This document shows positions 42,210 through 50,815 of a stretch of DNA of 64,000 nucleotides, piece by piece. Made by a program: the position numbers and the translations under genes. Source of the DNA: Natronococcus roseus (GTDB taxonomy: Archaea; Halobacteriota; Halobacteria; Halobacteriales; Natrialbaceae); contig NZ_JBHLJR010000004.1 in assembly GCF_043677095.1 (NCBI RefSeq), positions 186,001 through 250,000 on the forward strand. Direction: 5' to 3'. Under the pieces are notes generated by a model. That model did not search any database, was not told the DNA's origin, and worked only from the letters and a program-made list of their open reading frames with translations. Position 1 is the stretch's first letter. Each line of letters begins with the position of its first letter.

Positions 42210-43285
42210 TGACAGCTGCCTACGTTGCACTGGAAGGTGGTCACGTGATCGAGGGACGTGGCCGTGCTCCAGGGACGGCTCGTGGCGAACTGGTATTCAC
42301 GACGGCCTACACCGGCTACGAGGAGAGTCTGACCGATCCGTCCTACGAGGAACAGATCCTGACCTTCTCGTACCCGCTGATCGGGAACTACGGCGTCCGC
42401 GAGGAACGCTTCGAGGACGACCGCGTCCACCCCCGGGCCGTACTCTCCCGGGAGCTCACCGATGACGTCGCCGACTGGCTCGAGAGCGAGGGCGTTCCCG
42501 CGATGGACCACCTCGACACCCGCGAAGTCGTCACCGACATCCGCGACGAAGGCGCGATGAAGTGTGGCATCGCCGTCGGCGAGGACGTCACCGAGGAGGA
42601 CGCCCTGGCCGAACTCGAGGCCTGCAAGGAGATGAGCGACCACACCGAGATCGGCGCCCAGGTCAGCGTCGACGAGGCCGAAGTTCACGGTGCCGGCAAC
42701 GACGGCGAGACCGTCGCGCTGATCGACTGCGGTGCGAAGGGGTCGATCACCAGTTCGCTCGTCGAACGCGACGCCGAGGTCCACGTTCTGCCCTACGACG
42801 CGAGCGTCGAAGAGGTCGAATCGGTCGATCCCGACGTGCTGTTCATCTCGAACGGTCCCGGCGACCCCGCAAACTACGAGCAGGCGGTTTCGCTCGTCGA
42901 GGCGTTCGTCGAGGACACCCCCGTCGCCGGCATCTGTCTCGGCCAGCAGATCGTCGCCCGTGCGCTGGGCGGCACCACCGAGAAGATGACCTTCGGCCAC
43001 CGCGGCGTCAACCAGCCCGTCCTCGATCTCGACTCCGGTCGCGTCGTCATGACGACCCAGAACCACGGCTACACCGTCGACGAGCCCGGCGACGCCCTCG
43101 AGGTCTCCCAGATCAACGTCAACGACGATACTCCCGAAGGACTGGACGGCGTCGAGTACGACGTTCTCACCCGCCAGTACCACCCCGAAGCCAACCCCGG
43201 CCCCGAGGACACCCTCGACTTCTTCGACGACGTCCTCGCGATGGCCGGCGACCGAAGCCAGCGAGCCGTCCCCGCCGACGACTGA
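42209..43285 (+). CDS. carA: Carbamoyl-phosphate synthase small subunit
   Basis: 358 residues. The glutaminase subunit supplies ammonia to CarB for carbamoyl phosphate used in pyrimidine and arginine synthesis. The N-terminal CPSase domain (YVALEGGHVIEGRGRAPGTA, then TAYTGYEESLTDPSY) precedes the class I glutaminase: LFISNGPGDPANYEQA, nucleophile Cys in VAGICLGQQIVARALGG, and the catalytic His-Glu in RQYHPEANPGP. The large subunit carB is not the next gene: downstream lies an unrelated membrane protein. Under the divergent lrp operator. Confidence 0.95.
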   Translation: MTAAYVALEGGHVIEGRGRAPGTARGELVFTTAYTGYEESLTDPSYEEQILTFSYPLIGNYGVREERFEDDRVHPRAVLSRELTDDVADWLESEGVPAMDHLDTREVVTDIRDEGAMKCGIAVGEDVTEEDALAELEACKEMSDHTEIGAQVSVDEAEVHGAGNDGETVALIDCGAKGSITSSLVERDAEVHVLPYDASVEEVESVDPDVLFISNGPGDPANYEQAVSLVEAFVEDTPVAGICLGQQIVARALGGTTEKMTFGHRGVNQPVLDLDSGRVVMTTQNHGYTVDEPGDALEVSQINVNDDTPEGLDGVEYDVLTRQYHPEANPGPEDTLDFFDDVLAMAGDRSQRAVPADD

Positions 43286-43372
43286 GCCCCGCTCGGTCTC
43301 CCGGCAGTTTCGACGCGCCGTTTTGAACCGGATCCGCAACGCTGAACCCCGAGGCGACGCCTCGCTCGAGTA

Positions 43373-43909
43373 ATGGACCGTCCACCCGCACTCGACGGCT
43401 TCGCCGACCAGCGCCCGCTCGAGCACGCGGCGACGGTTATCGTCGCGGTCGCCGTCTTCTGGATCGGATACTTCGGCGCGGTCGCCATCGGCTACGGCGA
43501 CCTCTCGGTGCTCGCCAGCGAGACGAACGTCTCCGCACAGCGCGTCGGCGGGATGGCCGGCTCGATCCTCGTCTGGACGTACTTCGGACTCGCGTTCGTC
43601 CGCGGCTCCGGCGGACCGCTGCTAAACGCCGTCGTCTACCCGCTCGCGATCGTCGCGTTCGCGCCGTTCGTCGCTCGCTGGACGCTGTTCGGCGTCGATA
43701 CCGGAGCGGTCGTCTCGCGGTTCGTCGGCGTGTTCGTGCTCGAGCCGCTGGTGACGTTCGCGATCGCGGTCGTTCCCGGAGTCGGCGCGTTCGTCACCCT
43801 GCTCGCGATCTGGGGGGCGTCGATCGACGACGACGAGCGCCGGGCGTGGGAGGACCGTCACCTCTCGGCGGCGTTCTACGAGGCGTTCGTCGCGCAGGAT
43901 CGGGAGTGA
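43373..43909 (+). CDS. Four-to-five-helix membrane protein
   Basis: 178 residues. Hydrophobic helices at about 20-43 (ATVIVAVAVFWIGYFGAVAI), 60-78, 83-103 (LLNAVVYPLAIVAFAPFVAR), 112-130 and 135-152. The ends are soluble and acidic, finishing RRAWEDRHLSAAFYEAFVAQ. No transporter motif is recognisable. 88 bases after carA on the same strand; co-transcription is possible but not required. Confidence 0.75.
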   Translation: MDRPPALDGFADQRPLEHAATVIVAVAVFWIGYFGAVAIGYGDLSVLASETNVSAQRVGGMAGSILVWTYFGLAFVRGSGGPLLNAVVYPLAIVAFAPFVARWTLFGVDTGAVVSRFVGVFVLEPLVTFAIAVVPGVGAFVTLLAIWGASIDDDERRAWEDRHLSAAFYEAFVAQDRE

Positions 43910-44002
43910 CGGCCGTCGCCCTCGACTGCCCCCCGAGTCGCCCCTCGCCGTGCCGGGAAAGCCTACTTATCGCTGCACGGAGACAGTACGGCTACCCGAC
44001 GC

Positions 44003-44863
44003 ATGTCTGGCGATCGTCTCCTCGTCCCAGTCGCGAACCCCGAAACTGCGGACCAGTTGCTCGATACCGCGATCGACCTCGCGACCGATCGCGACCTCGA
44101 GATCCTCGTACTTTCGATCGTCACCGTCCCGATGCAGGTTCCCCTCGGCGAGGCCCGCCGCCAGTTCGACGTCGACGACCAGGAGGCGCTGGTCGCCGAC
44201 GCGGTCGAGCGAGCGACGGGGTACGGCGTCGCCGCGGCGGGCCGAGTCCGGTTCGGCCGAAGCGTCGCCGACGGGATCCGCGGCGTCGCGACCGACGAGT
44301 CCGTCGACGCGATCCTGCTGGGATGGCGCGGCCGACCCCGTCGCCGCGACGTCGTCCTCGGGAGTTACATCGACGACGTCCTCGCCGACGCGCCGTGTGA
44401 CGTCCTCGTCAAGCGCATCGACCGGGACCGACGCGCCGTCTCGTCGGTGCTCGTCCCCGTCGCCGGCGGCCCCAACACCGAGTTCGCTGCCGAGACCGCG
44501 GGCGCGCTGGCCCGCGCCCACGACGCCCGGATCGAACTCGTCACCGTCGTCCCCGACCGCGAGGAGGAGACCGTCGCCGAGGCCCGGGACCTGCTCAACC
44601 GCACGGCGCCCGCGCTGGGGGCCGTCGAGTCCGTCGAACAGACCGTCCTCGAGGGGGCGGTCGTCGAGACGATCGTCGAGCGCTCGAGCGACCACGACGT
44701 GACCGTCGTCGGCGCGGCCGAGGGCGCCTTTCTCCGGCGGGCGCTGGTCGGGGACGTCCCCGAGGCGATCGGTCGGGAGGCCGAGAGCGCCGTCATCATG
44801 GCCAAGCGAAAACGGGACGTTCCGGAGGCGCTGTGGCGTCGGCTACGGGATCGGTTTCGGTAA
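44003..44863 (+). CDS. Tandem universal stress protein
   Basis: 286 residues comprising two USP domains (about 3-137 and 148-275). Each starts with a strand-loop (RLLVPVANPETADQLLDTAI; SVLVPVAGGPNTEFAAETAG). The first has the late motif LLGWRGRPRRRDVVLGSYID, resembling the G-x9-G(S/T) ATP loop. The second reads VVGAAEGAFLRRALVGDVPE. Homologues bind ATP and help survive stress. Cytoplasmic, monocistronic. Confidence 0.9.
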   Translation: MSGDRLLVPVANPETADQLLDTAIDLATDRDLEILVLSIVTVPMQVPLGEARRQFDVDDQEALVADAVERATGYGVAAAGRVRFGRSVADGIRGVATDESVDAILLGWRGRPRRRDVVLGSYIDDVLADAPCDVLVKRIDRDRRAVSSVLVPVAGGPNTEFAAETAGALARAHDARIELVTVVPDREEETVAEARDLLNRTAPALGAVESVEQTVLEGAVVETIVERSSDHDVTVVGAAEGAFLRRALVGDVPEAIGREAESAVIMAKRKRDVPEALWRRLRDRFR

Positions 44864-44955
44864 CTGTGGGCGCTGGGGGTTGGTGTCGACGGTGGTCTCG
44901 TTCCCGTTCCGGAGGTGTTTTGTAGCGACAGCGAAGAGAGTTGGGTGGACGGCAC

Positions 44956-45014
44956 GGCCAGCCGGCTACCTTTCGGCCCGCGTGGTTTCCACGCGCGGTC
45001 TCCGCTGGCTGGCC
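44956..45014. other. Nested hairpin in the usp-purNH spacer
   Basis: GGCCAGCC (44956-44963) is complementary to GGCTGGCC (45007-45014). Inside lies a perfect inner hairpin CGCGTGG-TTT-CCACGCG (44979-44995). The structure is gene-free and symmetrical enough to be a cruciform or a structured RNA. It has no T-tract, so it is not a simple terminator. The rest of 44864-45161 holds no gene that I can support. Confidence 0.4.
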
Positions 45015-45161
45015 TACCCCGTCTCTCTACTACTCGAGAGCGACCGCTATCGTCGTTGTAGTCCTCGAGGCGCGCGAATCGGATATCCTCGAGGAATTTA
45101 CACGGTAATACCTACTCCGGAACCGCGGCCTCAACGAACCGCTGGTCCCCTACCTGGTTAG

Positions 45162-45200
45162 TCGTGTCTGAACGATCGCTGGCCCGTAAGCGCCATCGCG
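45162..45200 (-). pseudogene. Duplicated 3' end of purH
   Basis: These 39 bases match 45285-45323 (the end of purNH) with two mismatches, 123 bases apart in the same orientation. Read on the minus strand they still encode AMALTGQRSFRHD followed at once by TAA, against AMAFTGQRSFRHD-TAG in the intact gene. A second, in-frame gene end therefore lies beyond the purNH terminator. Confidence 0.7.
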
Positions 45201-45256
45201 GATCCACCTTTTTCCGCTCGGGTTCGTTTTTCCCACCCTCGCGCAAAAATCCGGAC

Positions 45257-45279
45257 CAAAAAGCCGCTCGCTCGCGGCT
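45257..45279 (-). terminator. Terminator of purNH
   Basis: On the minus strand AGCCGC and GCGGCT form a 6-base stem around a six-base loop (45262-45279), followed by TTTTT. It begins two bases after the purNH stop codon. Confidence 0.6.
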
Positions 45280-45280
45280 G

Positions 45281-46918
45281 CTAATCGTGTCTGAACGACC
45301 GCTGGCCCGTAAACGCCATCGCGATCCCGTGTTCGTCCGCGGCGGCGATCACGTCGTCGTCGTTGACCGAGCCGCCGGGCTGGACGACGGCCTCGATCCC
45401 CGCCTCGGCTGCCTCCTCGATCCCGTCGGGGAACGGGAAGAAGGCGTCCGAGGCCATCACGCCGCCCTCGGCGTCTTTCCCCTCGGCGTGTTCGTCGGCC
45501 TTCATCGCCGCCAGCCGGACCGCGTCGACCCGGGAGACCTGTCCCATCCCGACGCCGACGGTCTCGGTTCCCTGCGCGAGGAGGATTCCGTTCGATTTGA
45601 CGTGTTTCAGCGTCTGCCAGGCGAACACCATCGACTCGAGCTCTTCTGCACTCGGCTCGCGCTCGGTGACGACCTCGAGGTCCGCGACGGTAATCGACTG
45701 CAGGTCCCGCTCCTGGACGAGTCGCCCCCCGACGAGGGGTTTCTCGGTGAACCGATCCGTTCGCTCGCCTAGTTCCCCAACCTCGAGCACCCGAAGGTTC
45801 TCCTTCTCGCAGAGGATCTCGAGGGCGTCCTCGCTGTAGCCGGGCGCGACGACGACCTCCTTGAACGAGTCGATCACCAGCTCGGCGGTCGCGGCGTCAC
45901 ACTCCCGGTTGAGGGCGACGATGCCGCCGAAGGCGCTCATCGGGTCCGTCGAGAGCGCCCGCTCGTATGCCTCGGCGAGCGTGTCGGCCGTCGCACAGCC
46001 TGCAGGGTTTGTGTGTTTGATCACCGCCGCGGCGGGCTCGTCGAACTCCTTGGTGAGGTTCAGGGCGCCGTCGGCGTCGTTGTAGTTGTTGTAGCTCAGC
46101 GCCTTCGCGCCCTCGTTCAACTGGTCGGCGTGGACGACGCTTGCCTCGTCGCAGGTGTAGTCGGCGTACACCGCGGCGTCCTGGTGGGGGTTCTCGCCGT
46201 AGCGGAGGGTGTTGAGACGGTCGCTCGAGGCGAGTCGCCGCGCGGGAAGTCCATCGTGGTTCGTGCCGTCCGGGCTCGGGACGTCGGCGTCGACCGTCAC
46301 CTCGCCCGCTTCGAGATCCACGTCCACCGCACCCTCGGCGAACCACTTCACCGCCCGCGGATACGCCCGGAACTCGCCCTCGTGGAGGACGCGTTCCTTC
46401 AGCGTCTCCCCGTCGTCGCCCTCGTAGACCGGAACCGGCTCCTGGGTGACGATCGGACCGGCGTCGATCTCCGCCTCGAGGATCTCGCCGTCCGCGTCGG
46501 TCGCGTCGGTGACGACGTGGACCGTACAGCCGGTCACGGAGACGTCGGCCTCGAGCGCGTCGCCCCAGGCGTCGTCGCCGGGAAACGCCGGCAGTAGGGA
46601 GGGGTGAACGTTCAGCGTGGTCGGCTGTGCCTCGAGGAACGTCTCCGAGAGGATCCGCATGTAGCCGTCGAGACAGACCAGGTCGAACTCGTAGTCGGCG
46701 AGGGCCTCGTTGACCGCCCGTTCGTGCTCGCGGCGGTCCACCCCGTCCTCGAGTGGAACGACCTCGGTGGCGATCCCGCGTTCGGCTGCGGCCTCGAGAA
46801 CCGGTGCCTCGGGATCGTAGGAAAGCACGACGGCGAGGTCGACTCCGCCCGGTCGACGGTCGGCGACGTTCAACAGGTTGCGGCCTCGGTTGCCGGCCAG
46901 TCCGGCGATTCGGGTCAT
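45281..46918 (-). CDS. purH: Fused GAR formyltransferase / AICAR formyltransferase (PurN-PurH type)
   Basis: 545 residues from ATG 46918 (MTRIAGLAGNRGRNLLNVAD). Residues 1-190 are a PurN-type formyltransferase (YMRILSETFLEAQPTTLNVH then PSLLPAF, with a later TGCTVHVVTD). Residues about 215-545 are the AICAR transformylase half of PurH: LRYGENPHQDAAVY, ALSYNNYNDADGALNL, VIKHTNPAGCATA, MSAFGGIVALN and HVKSNGILLA. The IMP cyclohydrolase domain of bacterial PurH is absent, as in haloarchaea, where PurO does that step. Two purine formyl transfers are thus joined in one chain. Divergent from purB. Confidence 0.93.
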   Translation of the reverse strand: MTRIAGLAGNRGRNLLNVADRRPGGVDLAVVLSYDPEAPVLEAAAERGIATEVVPLEDGVDRREHERAVNEALADYEFDLVCLDGYMRILSETFLEAQPTTLNVHPSLLPAFPGDDAWGDALEADVSVTGCTVHVVTDATDADGEILEAEIDAGPIVTQEPVPVYEGDDGETLKERVLHEGEFRAYPRAVKWFAEGAVDVDLEAGEVTVDADVPSPDGTNHDGLPARRLASSDRLNTLRYGENPHQDAAVYADYTCDEASVVHADQLNEGAKALSYNNYNDADGALNLTKEFDEPAAAVIKHTNPAGCATADTLAEAYERALSTDPMSAFGGIVALNRECDAATAELVIDSFKEVVVAPGYSEDALEILCEKENLRVLEVGELGERTDRFTEKPLVGGRLVQERDLQSITVADLEVVTEREPSAEELESMVFAWQTLKHVKSNGILLAQGTETVGVGMGQVSRVDAVRLAAMKADEHAEGKDAEGGVMASDAFFPFPDGIEEAAEAGIEAVVQPGGSVNDDDVIAAADEHGIAMAFTGQRSFRHD

Positions 46919-47086
46919 GGTCGAATCCGCGCCCGCGATCGGGAAAGCCGTTGCGGTCTCGAGCGCCGAGGTATACACAATCGAGCATCACTACGGCAGT
47001 ATTCTGCCTCCGTATTCTCGAAGTATGCACGGTCGTGGCTCCCCGTTTCGATACGCTTTTGGACCCCGCTGGAAAGGATCGGAACG

Positions 47087-48472
47087 ATGACCGACACCCA
47101 CGCCCTGTACGCCGTCTCGCCGATCGACGGCCGCTACGCGGGTCGGACCGAACGGCTCTCGCCGTACGCCAGCGAGGCCGCGCTGATGCGGGCTCGCGTC
47201 CGCGTCGAGGTCGAGTACCTGATCGCGCTGGCCGACCTGGAAGTGACGCCCCTGGAGCTCTCCCTCGAGGAGCGCGAGCACCTGCGCGGGCTGTACGAAC
47301 ACTTCGCCGAGGAGGACGCCCGGCTGATCAAGACCCTCGAGACCGACGGCTACGGCGAGTTCGAGGCGACCAACCACGACGTCAAGGCCGTCGAGTACTT
47401 CGTTCGACATCGCCTGCCCGAGGGCAGCGACGCCGGGCCCTGGATCCACTTCGGGCTGACCAGCGAGGACGTGAACAATCTCGCTCACCGCCTGCTCCTC
47501 GCCGAGGCCGTCGACGAGGTGCTGCTACCGGCGCTGTACGACCTGCAGGACGAACTCGCCGAGATGGCCCGCGAGCACCGCGACCTGCCGATGCTGGCTC
47601 GCACCCACGGCCAGCCCGCCACGCCGACGACGTTCGGCAAGGAGCTGGCCGTCTACGCGGCCCGACTGGGTCGGGCGACGGGCCGGATCCGCGCGGCTGC
47701 CGACGATCTGAGCGGGAAGCTCGGCGGAGCCTCGGGTACCTACGCCGCCCACGTCGCCGCCTACCCCGACGTCGACTGGCCGGCGTTCGCCGAAGCGTTC
47801 GTCGAGGACCTCGACCTCGAGTTCGTCCCGCTGACGACCCAGGTCAACCCCTGTGACGATCTGGCGGCGCTGTTCGACGCGTTCCGCGGCGCCAACGACG
47901 TCCTGCTCGATCTCGACCTGGACATGTGGCTCTACGTCTCCGACCGCTATCTCGGCCAGGAGGCCGTCGCGGGCGAGACGGGGTCGTCGACGATGCCCCA
48001 CAAAGTCAACCCGATCGACTTCGAGAACAGCGAGGGGAACCTCTCGAAGGCCAACGCCGATCTGGCCTTCCTCGCCGACTACGTCACGACCTCGAGACTT
48101 CAGCGGGACCTCTCGGACTCGACGGTCAAACGCAACATGGGCGCCGCCCTCGCCCACTGCCTGATCGGCTACGACAAGACCGCCGCGGGCCTCGAGAAGG
48201 TCGTCCCCAACGAGCGAGTGATGCGCGACGACCTCGAGTCGACCCCCGAGATCATCGGCGAGGCCGTCCAGACGATCCTCCGTCGGGAGGGCCAGGAGGG
48301 CGCCTACGAGCGGGTCAAGGAGCTCACCCGCGGGCGGGAGGTCTCCCTCGAGGACTTCCACGCACTGTTCGACGACCTCGAGGTCGACGACGACGTACGG
48401 CGGGAGCTGCGCGAGCTGACCCCCGCCGCGTACACGGGCGTCGCGGGCGAGCTGGTCGACGACCTCGACTGA
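47087..48472 (+). CDS. purB: Adenylosuccinate lyase
   Basis: 461 residues from ATG 47087 (MTDTHALYAVSPIDGRYAGR). It cleaves SAICAR to AICAR and adenylosuccinate to AMP, releasing fumarate. The family signature is TGSSTMPHKVNPIDFENSEG with the mobile-loop Ser. LARTHGQPATPTTFGKEL holds the catalytic His region, and ATNHDVKAVEYFVRH is in domain 1. Length is standard. Shares a 168-base divergent promoter region with purNH; both feed IMP/AMP synthesis. Confidence 0.95.
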   Translation: MTDTHALYAVSPIDGRYAGRTERLSPYASEAALMRARVRVEVEYLIALADLEVTPLELSLEEREHLRGLYEHFAEEDARLIKTLETDGYGEFEATNHDVKAVEYFVRHRLPEGSDAGPWIHFGLTSEDVNNLAHRLLLAEAVDEVLLPALYDLQDELAEMAREHRDLPMLARTHGQPATPTTFGKELAVYAARLGRATGRIRAAADDLSGKLGGASGTYAAHVAAYPDVDWPAFAEAFVEDLDLEFVPLTTQVNPCDDLAALFDAFRGANDVLLDLDLDMWLYVSDRYLGQEAVAGETGSSTMPHKVNPIDFENSEGNLSKANADLAFLADYVTTSRLQRDLSDSTVKRNMGAALAHCLIGYDKTAAGLEKVVPNERVMRDDLESTPEIIGEAVQTILRREGQEGAYERVKELTRGREVSLEDFHALFDDLEVDDDVRRELRELTPAAYTGVAGELVDDLD

Positions 48473-48660
48473 TCCCGGACGTAGACTCACCCGGCGGAGG
48501 CGTTCGAACCCCCCGGTCAGACTCCCACTCGGCGTCATCTCGAGTACGTCGGCCCCTCGCAGCTTGCTCCGATCCGTCGACGACGGAAGGGTCCGAGTTT
48601 CGCTCTTCTCACGACGGTTCGACCAGTACTGATTTGAACTGACGGCCGCTACGGACACCC

Positions 48661-48759
48661 ATGTTCGAGGCACTCTTTCCCGAGATCGCTACCGCCGTGC
48701 TCTTTCTCATCGGGATCGTCTGTATGATCATCCTGCTGTACATCTCGACACAGTGGTGA
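48661..48759 (+). CDS. 32-residue single-helix membrane microprotein
   Basis: ATG 48661 to TGA 48759. One transmembrane helix fills most of the product (ATAVLFLIGIVCMIILLYIS), with short ends MFEALFPE and TQW. Its high hydrophobicity in one frame, with an acidic N-terminal turn, argues for a real small protein rather than chance. Convergent with the histidine kinase, 13 bases apart. Function unknown. Confidence 0.55.
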   Translation: MFEALFPEIATAVLFLIGIVCMIILLYISTQW

Positions 48760-48772
48760 GACGCGACGGGCG

Positions 48773-50668
48773 TCACCGCTCGCGCTCGCCGTCGGCGAAC
48801 TCGAGCCCGGTGAGTTCGAACCTCGCCCCGCCGTCGTCGCCGTCGGTTACGGCCACGTTCCAGCCGTGTGCCTCGCAGATCCGCTCGACGATCCCGAGTC
48901 CGAACCCGGTTCCGTCCCGAAACTCCGAGTAGCCCGTCTCGAAGACCGCCTCGCGTTTCTCTGCTGGGATCCCGGGCCCGTCGTCCTCGACGTAGATCCC
49001 GTCCTCCAGATCCCCGACCGTAACGGCCACGTCGGGCCCGCCGTGTTCGACCGCGTTTCGAACGAGGTTCTCGAGGAGCCGCTGGAATCGACTCGGGTCC
49101 GCCTCGATCGAGCGCTCCGTCTCGACCTCGAGGGACGCCTCGGCGGTCTCGACGTGACACCAACAGTCGGCGACGGTCGCCGCGACGTCGACGGGTTCGG
49201 TCTCGAGGACGGACCGTCCCTCCCGGGCCAGCGCCAGGAGGTCGTCGATCAGCGCCTCCATTCGATCGTGGGCCCGCGCGACGTCCTCGAGGTTGTCGTC
49301 GTCACACGCCTCGCGGGCGAGCTCGAGCCGGCCCGCCGCCACGTTCAGCGGGTTCCGAAGGTCGTGTGAGACGATGCTAGCGAACTCCTCGAGGCGATCG
49401 TTCTGGCGTTCGAGGGCGGCCTCGCGCTCGAGTCGCTCGATCGCGTTCGCGGTGTGGCTGACGAGCAGTTCCGCGAACTCGACGTCCTGGGCGTCGAACG
49501 CCGATGTCTCGGTGCTGGCCGCCTGGAACACGCCGGAGTCGCCGACCGGGACGCTGAAGCCCGATCGGTAGCACTCTTTCGCGGGGTCGGCGTCGCCGTC
49601 GGGGGTGACTTCGTCGACGAGGTAGGACTCGCCGGACTGAAACGTCTTGCCGGCGAGCCCCTGATCGAGCCGCATCGGCCGACTCCCGCCCGTCGGGGCG
49701 TCGGCCGAAGTCGCCCGCGGAACCAGCCACTCGTCCTCGCACAGCAGCAACGAACAGAGGTCGAACTCGAGGACGTCGGCCGCCGCGTCGACGGTCCGTT
49801 CGCAGACGGCGTCGACCGACTCCGCGGTCTGGATCGTCGTCGCGATCTCGTGAAGCGACTCAAGGACGGTCCGGTGGCGCGTTCGCTCGGCGACCTCCCG
49901 TCCGATGCCGACGACCCCGATCAGTTCCCCGTCGGGATCGGTCAGCCGCGAGCCGGTGAATTCGTAGGGGATTCGGTCGCCGTCAGCTGTGAGCAGCGCC
50001 GATTCGACGGTTTCGGGTTCGCCGGCCAGCACGTCTTCGATCGATTGCGATATCAGTTCTTGTTCGTCGACCGGAACGAACTCGAGGGCGTCCATCTCGG
50101 CGATCTCGTCGTCGGTGTAGCCGGTCACCTCCGGAAGCCGTTCGTTCCAGCGACGGAGCCGTCGGTCCGTTCCGATCACGTAGAAGACGTCGTCGAGGAC
50201 GTCGAGTCCCTGCTCGACGAACTCGCGCTCGCGCTCGAGTTCGCGCTCCCGTCGCTTGCGCTCCGTCACGTCCTGCTGGATGCCGACGAAGTTCGTCACC
50301 TCGCCGCCGTCGAACAGCGGCGCGATCGTCACCCGGTTCCAGAACGGATCGCCGTCCCTTCGGTAGTTCAGCAGTTCGACGGTAACCGATTCGCCCGCCT
50401 CGATCGACGCTCGCATTCGCTCGACCGGCTCCGGGTCGGTTCGCTCCCCCTGGAGGAACCGACAGTTCCGGCCGAGGATCTCCTCCCGAGCGTAGCCCGT
50501 GAGTCGAACGAACCCCTCGTTTACGTACGTGATCGGATTGTCCGGCCGATCGGGGTCGGTGATGACGATCCCGACCGGGGCTTCGTCCATCGCCTGCTCG
50601 CGCAGCGATAGCGCCTCGCGAACTCCCTCGTCGCCGCCTGTCCCACCCGCTGCCTTCTCCGCGGTCAT
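48773..50668 (-). CDS. LOV-PAS-GAF sensor histidine kinase
   Basis: 631 residues, no membrane helix. The first PAS (about 20-135) carries the photoactive LOV signature GRNCRFLQGERTDPE with Cys69, followed by NYRRDGDPFWNRVTIAPL and NFVGIQQDVTERK. That is the full set expected for flavin-based blue-light sensing. A second PAS spans about 150-262. A GAF-like domain follows (about 268-412). The kinase core has the H-box SIVSHDLRNPLN (His435), N-box LVRNAVEHGG, G1 DDGPGIP and G2 GTGFGLGIVERI. No response regulator is adjacent. Confidence 0.92.
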   Translation of the reverse strand: MTAEKAAGGTGGDEGVREALSLREQAMDEAPVGIVITDPDRPDNPITYVNEGFVRLTGYAREEILGRNCRFLQGERTDPEPVERMRASIEAGESVTVELLNYRRDGDPFWNRVTIAPLFDGGEVTNFVGIQQDVTERKRRERELEREREFVEQGLDVLDDVFYVIGTDRRLRRWNERLPEVTGYTDDEIAEMDALEFVPVDEQELISQSIEDVLAGEPETVESALLTADGDRIPYEFTGSRLTDPDGELIGVVGIGREVAERTRHRTVLESLHEIATTIQTAESVDAVCERTVDAAADVLEFDLCSLLLCEDEWLVPRATSADAPTGGSRPMRLDQGLAGKTFQSGESYLVDEVTPDGDADPAKECYRSGFSVPVGDSGVFQAASTETSAFDAQDVEFAELLVSHTANAIERLEREAALERQNDRLEEFASIVSHDLRNPLNVAAGRLELAREACDDDNLEDVARAHDRMEALIDDLLALAREGRSVLETEPVDVAATVADCWCHVETAEASLEVETERSIEADPSRFQRLLENLVRNAVEHGGPDVAVTVGDLEDGIYVEDDGPGIPAEKREAVFETGYSEFRDGTGFGLGIVERICEAHGWNVAVTDGDDGGARFELTGLEFADGERER

Positions 50669-50815
50669 TAGCTGGTGTGCCCTTTCACGTCAGTCACGAA
50701 TAGTGTTATCGCTCGGATTCGGGTCGGCCGCCGATCGAAGTTACCGGTAATTTCGTAAAGCTATTGCGACCGAGCGTGTACGCAGTTCGCCGGCCGACCG
50801 ATCGGAGCGGGACGA

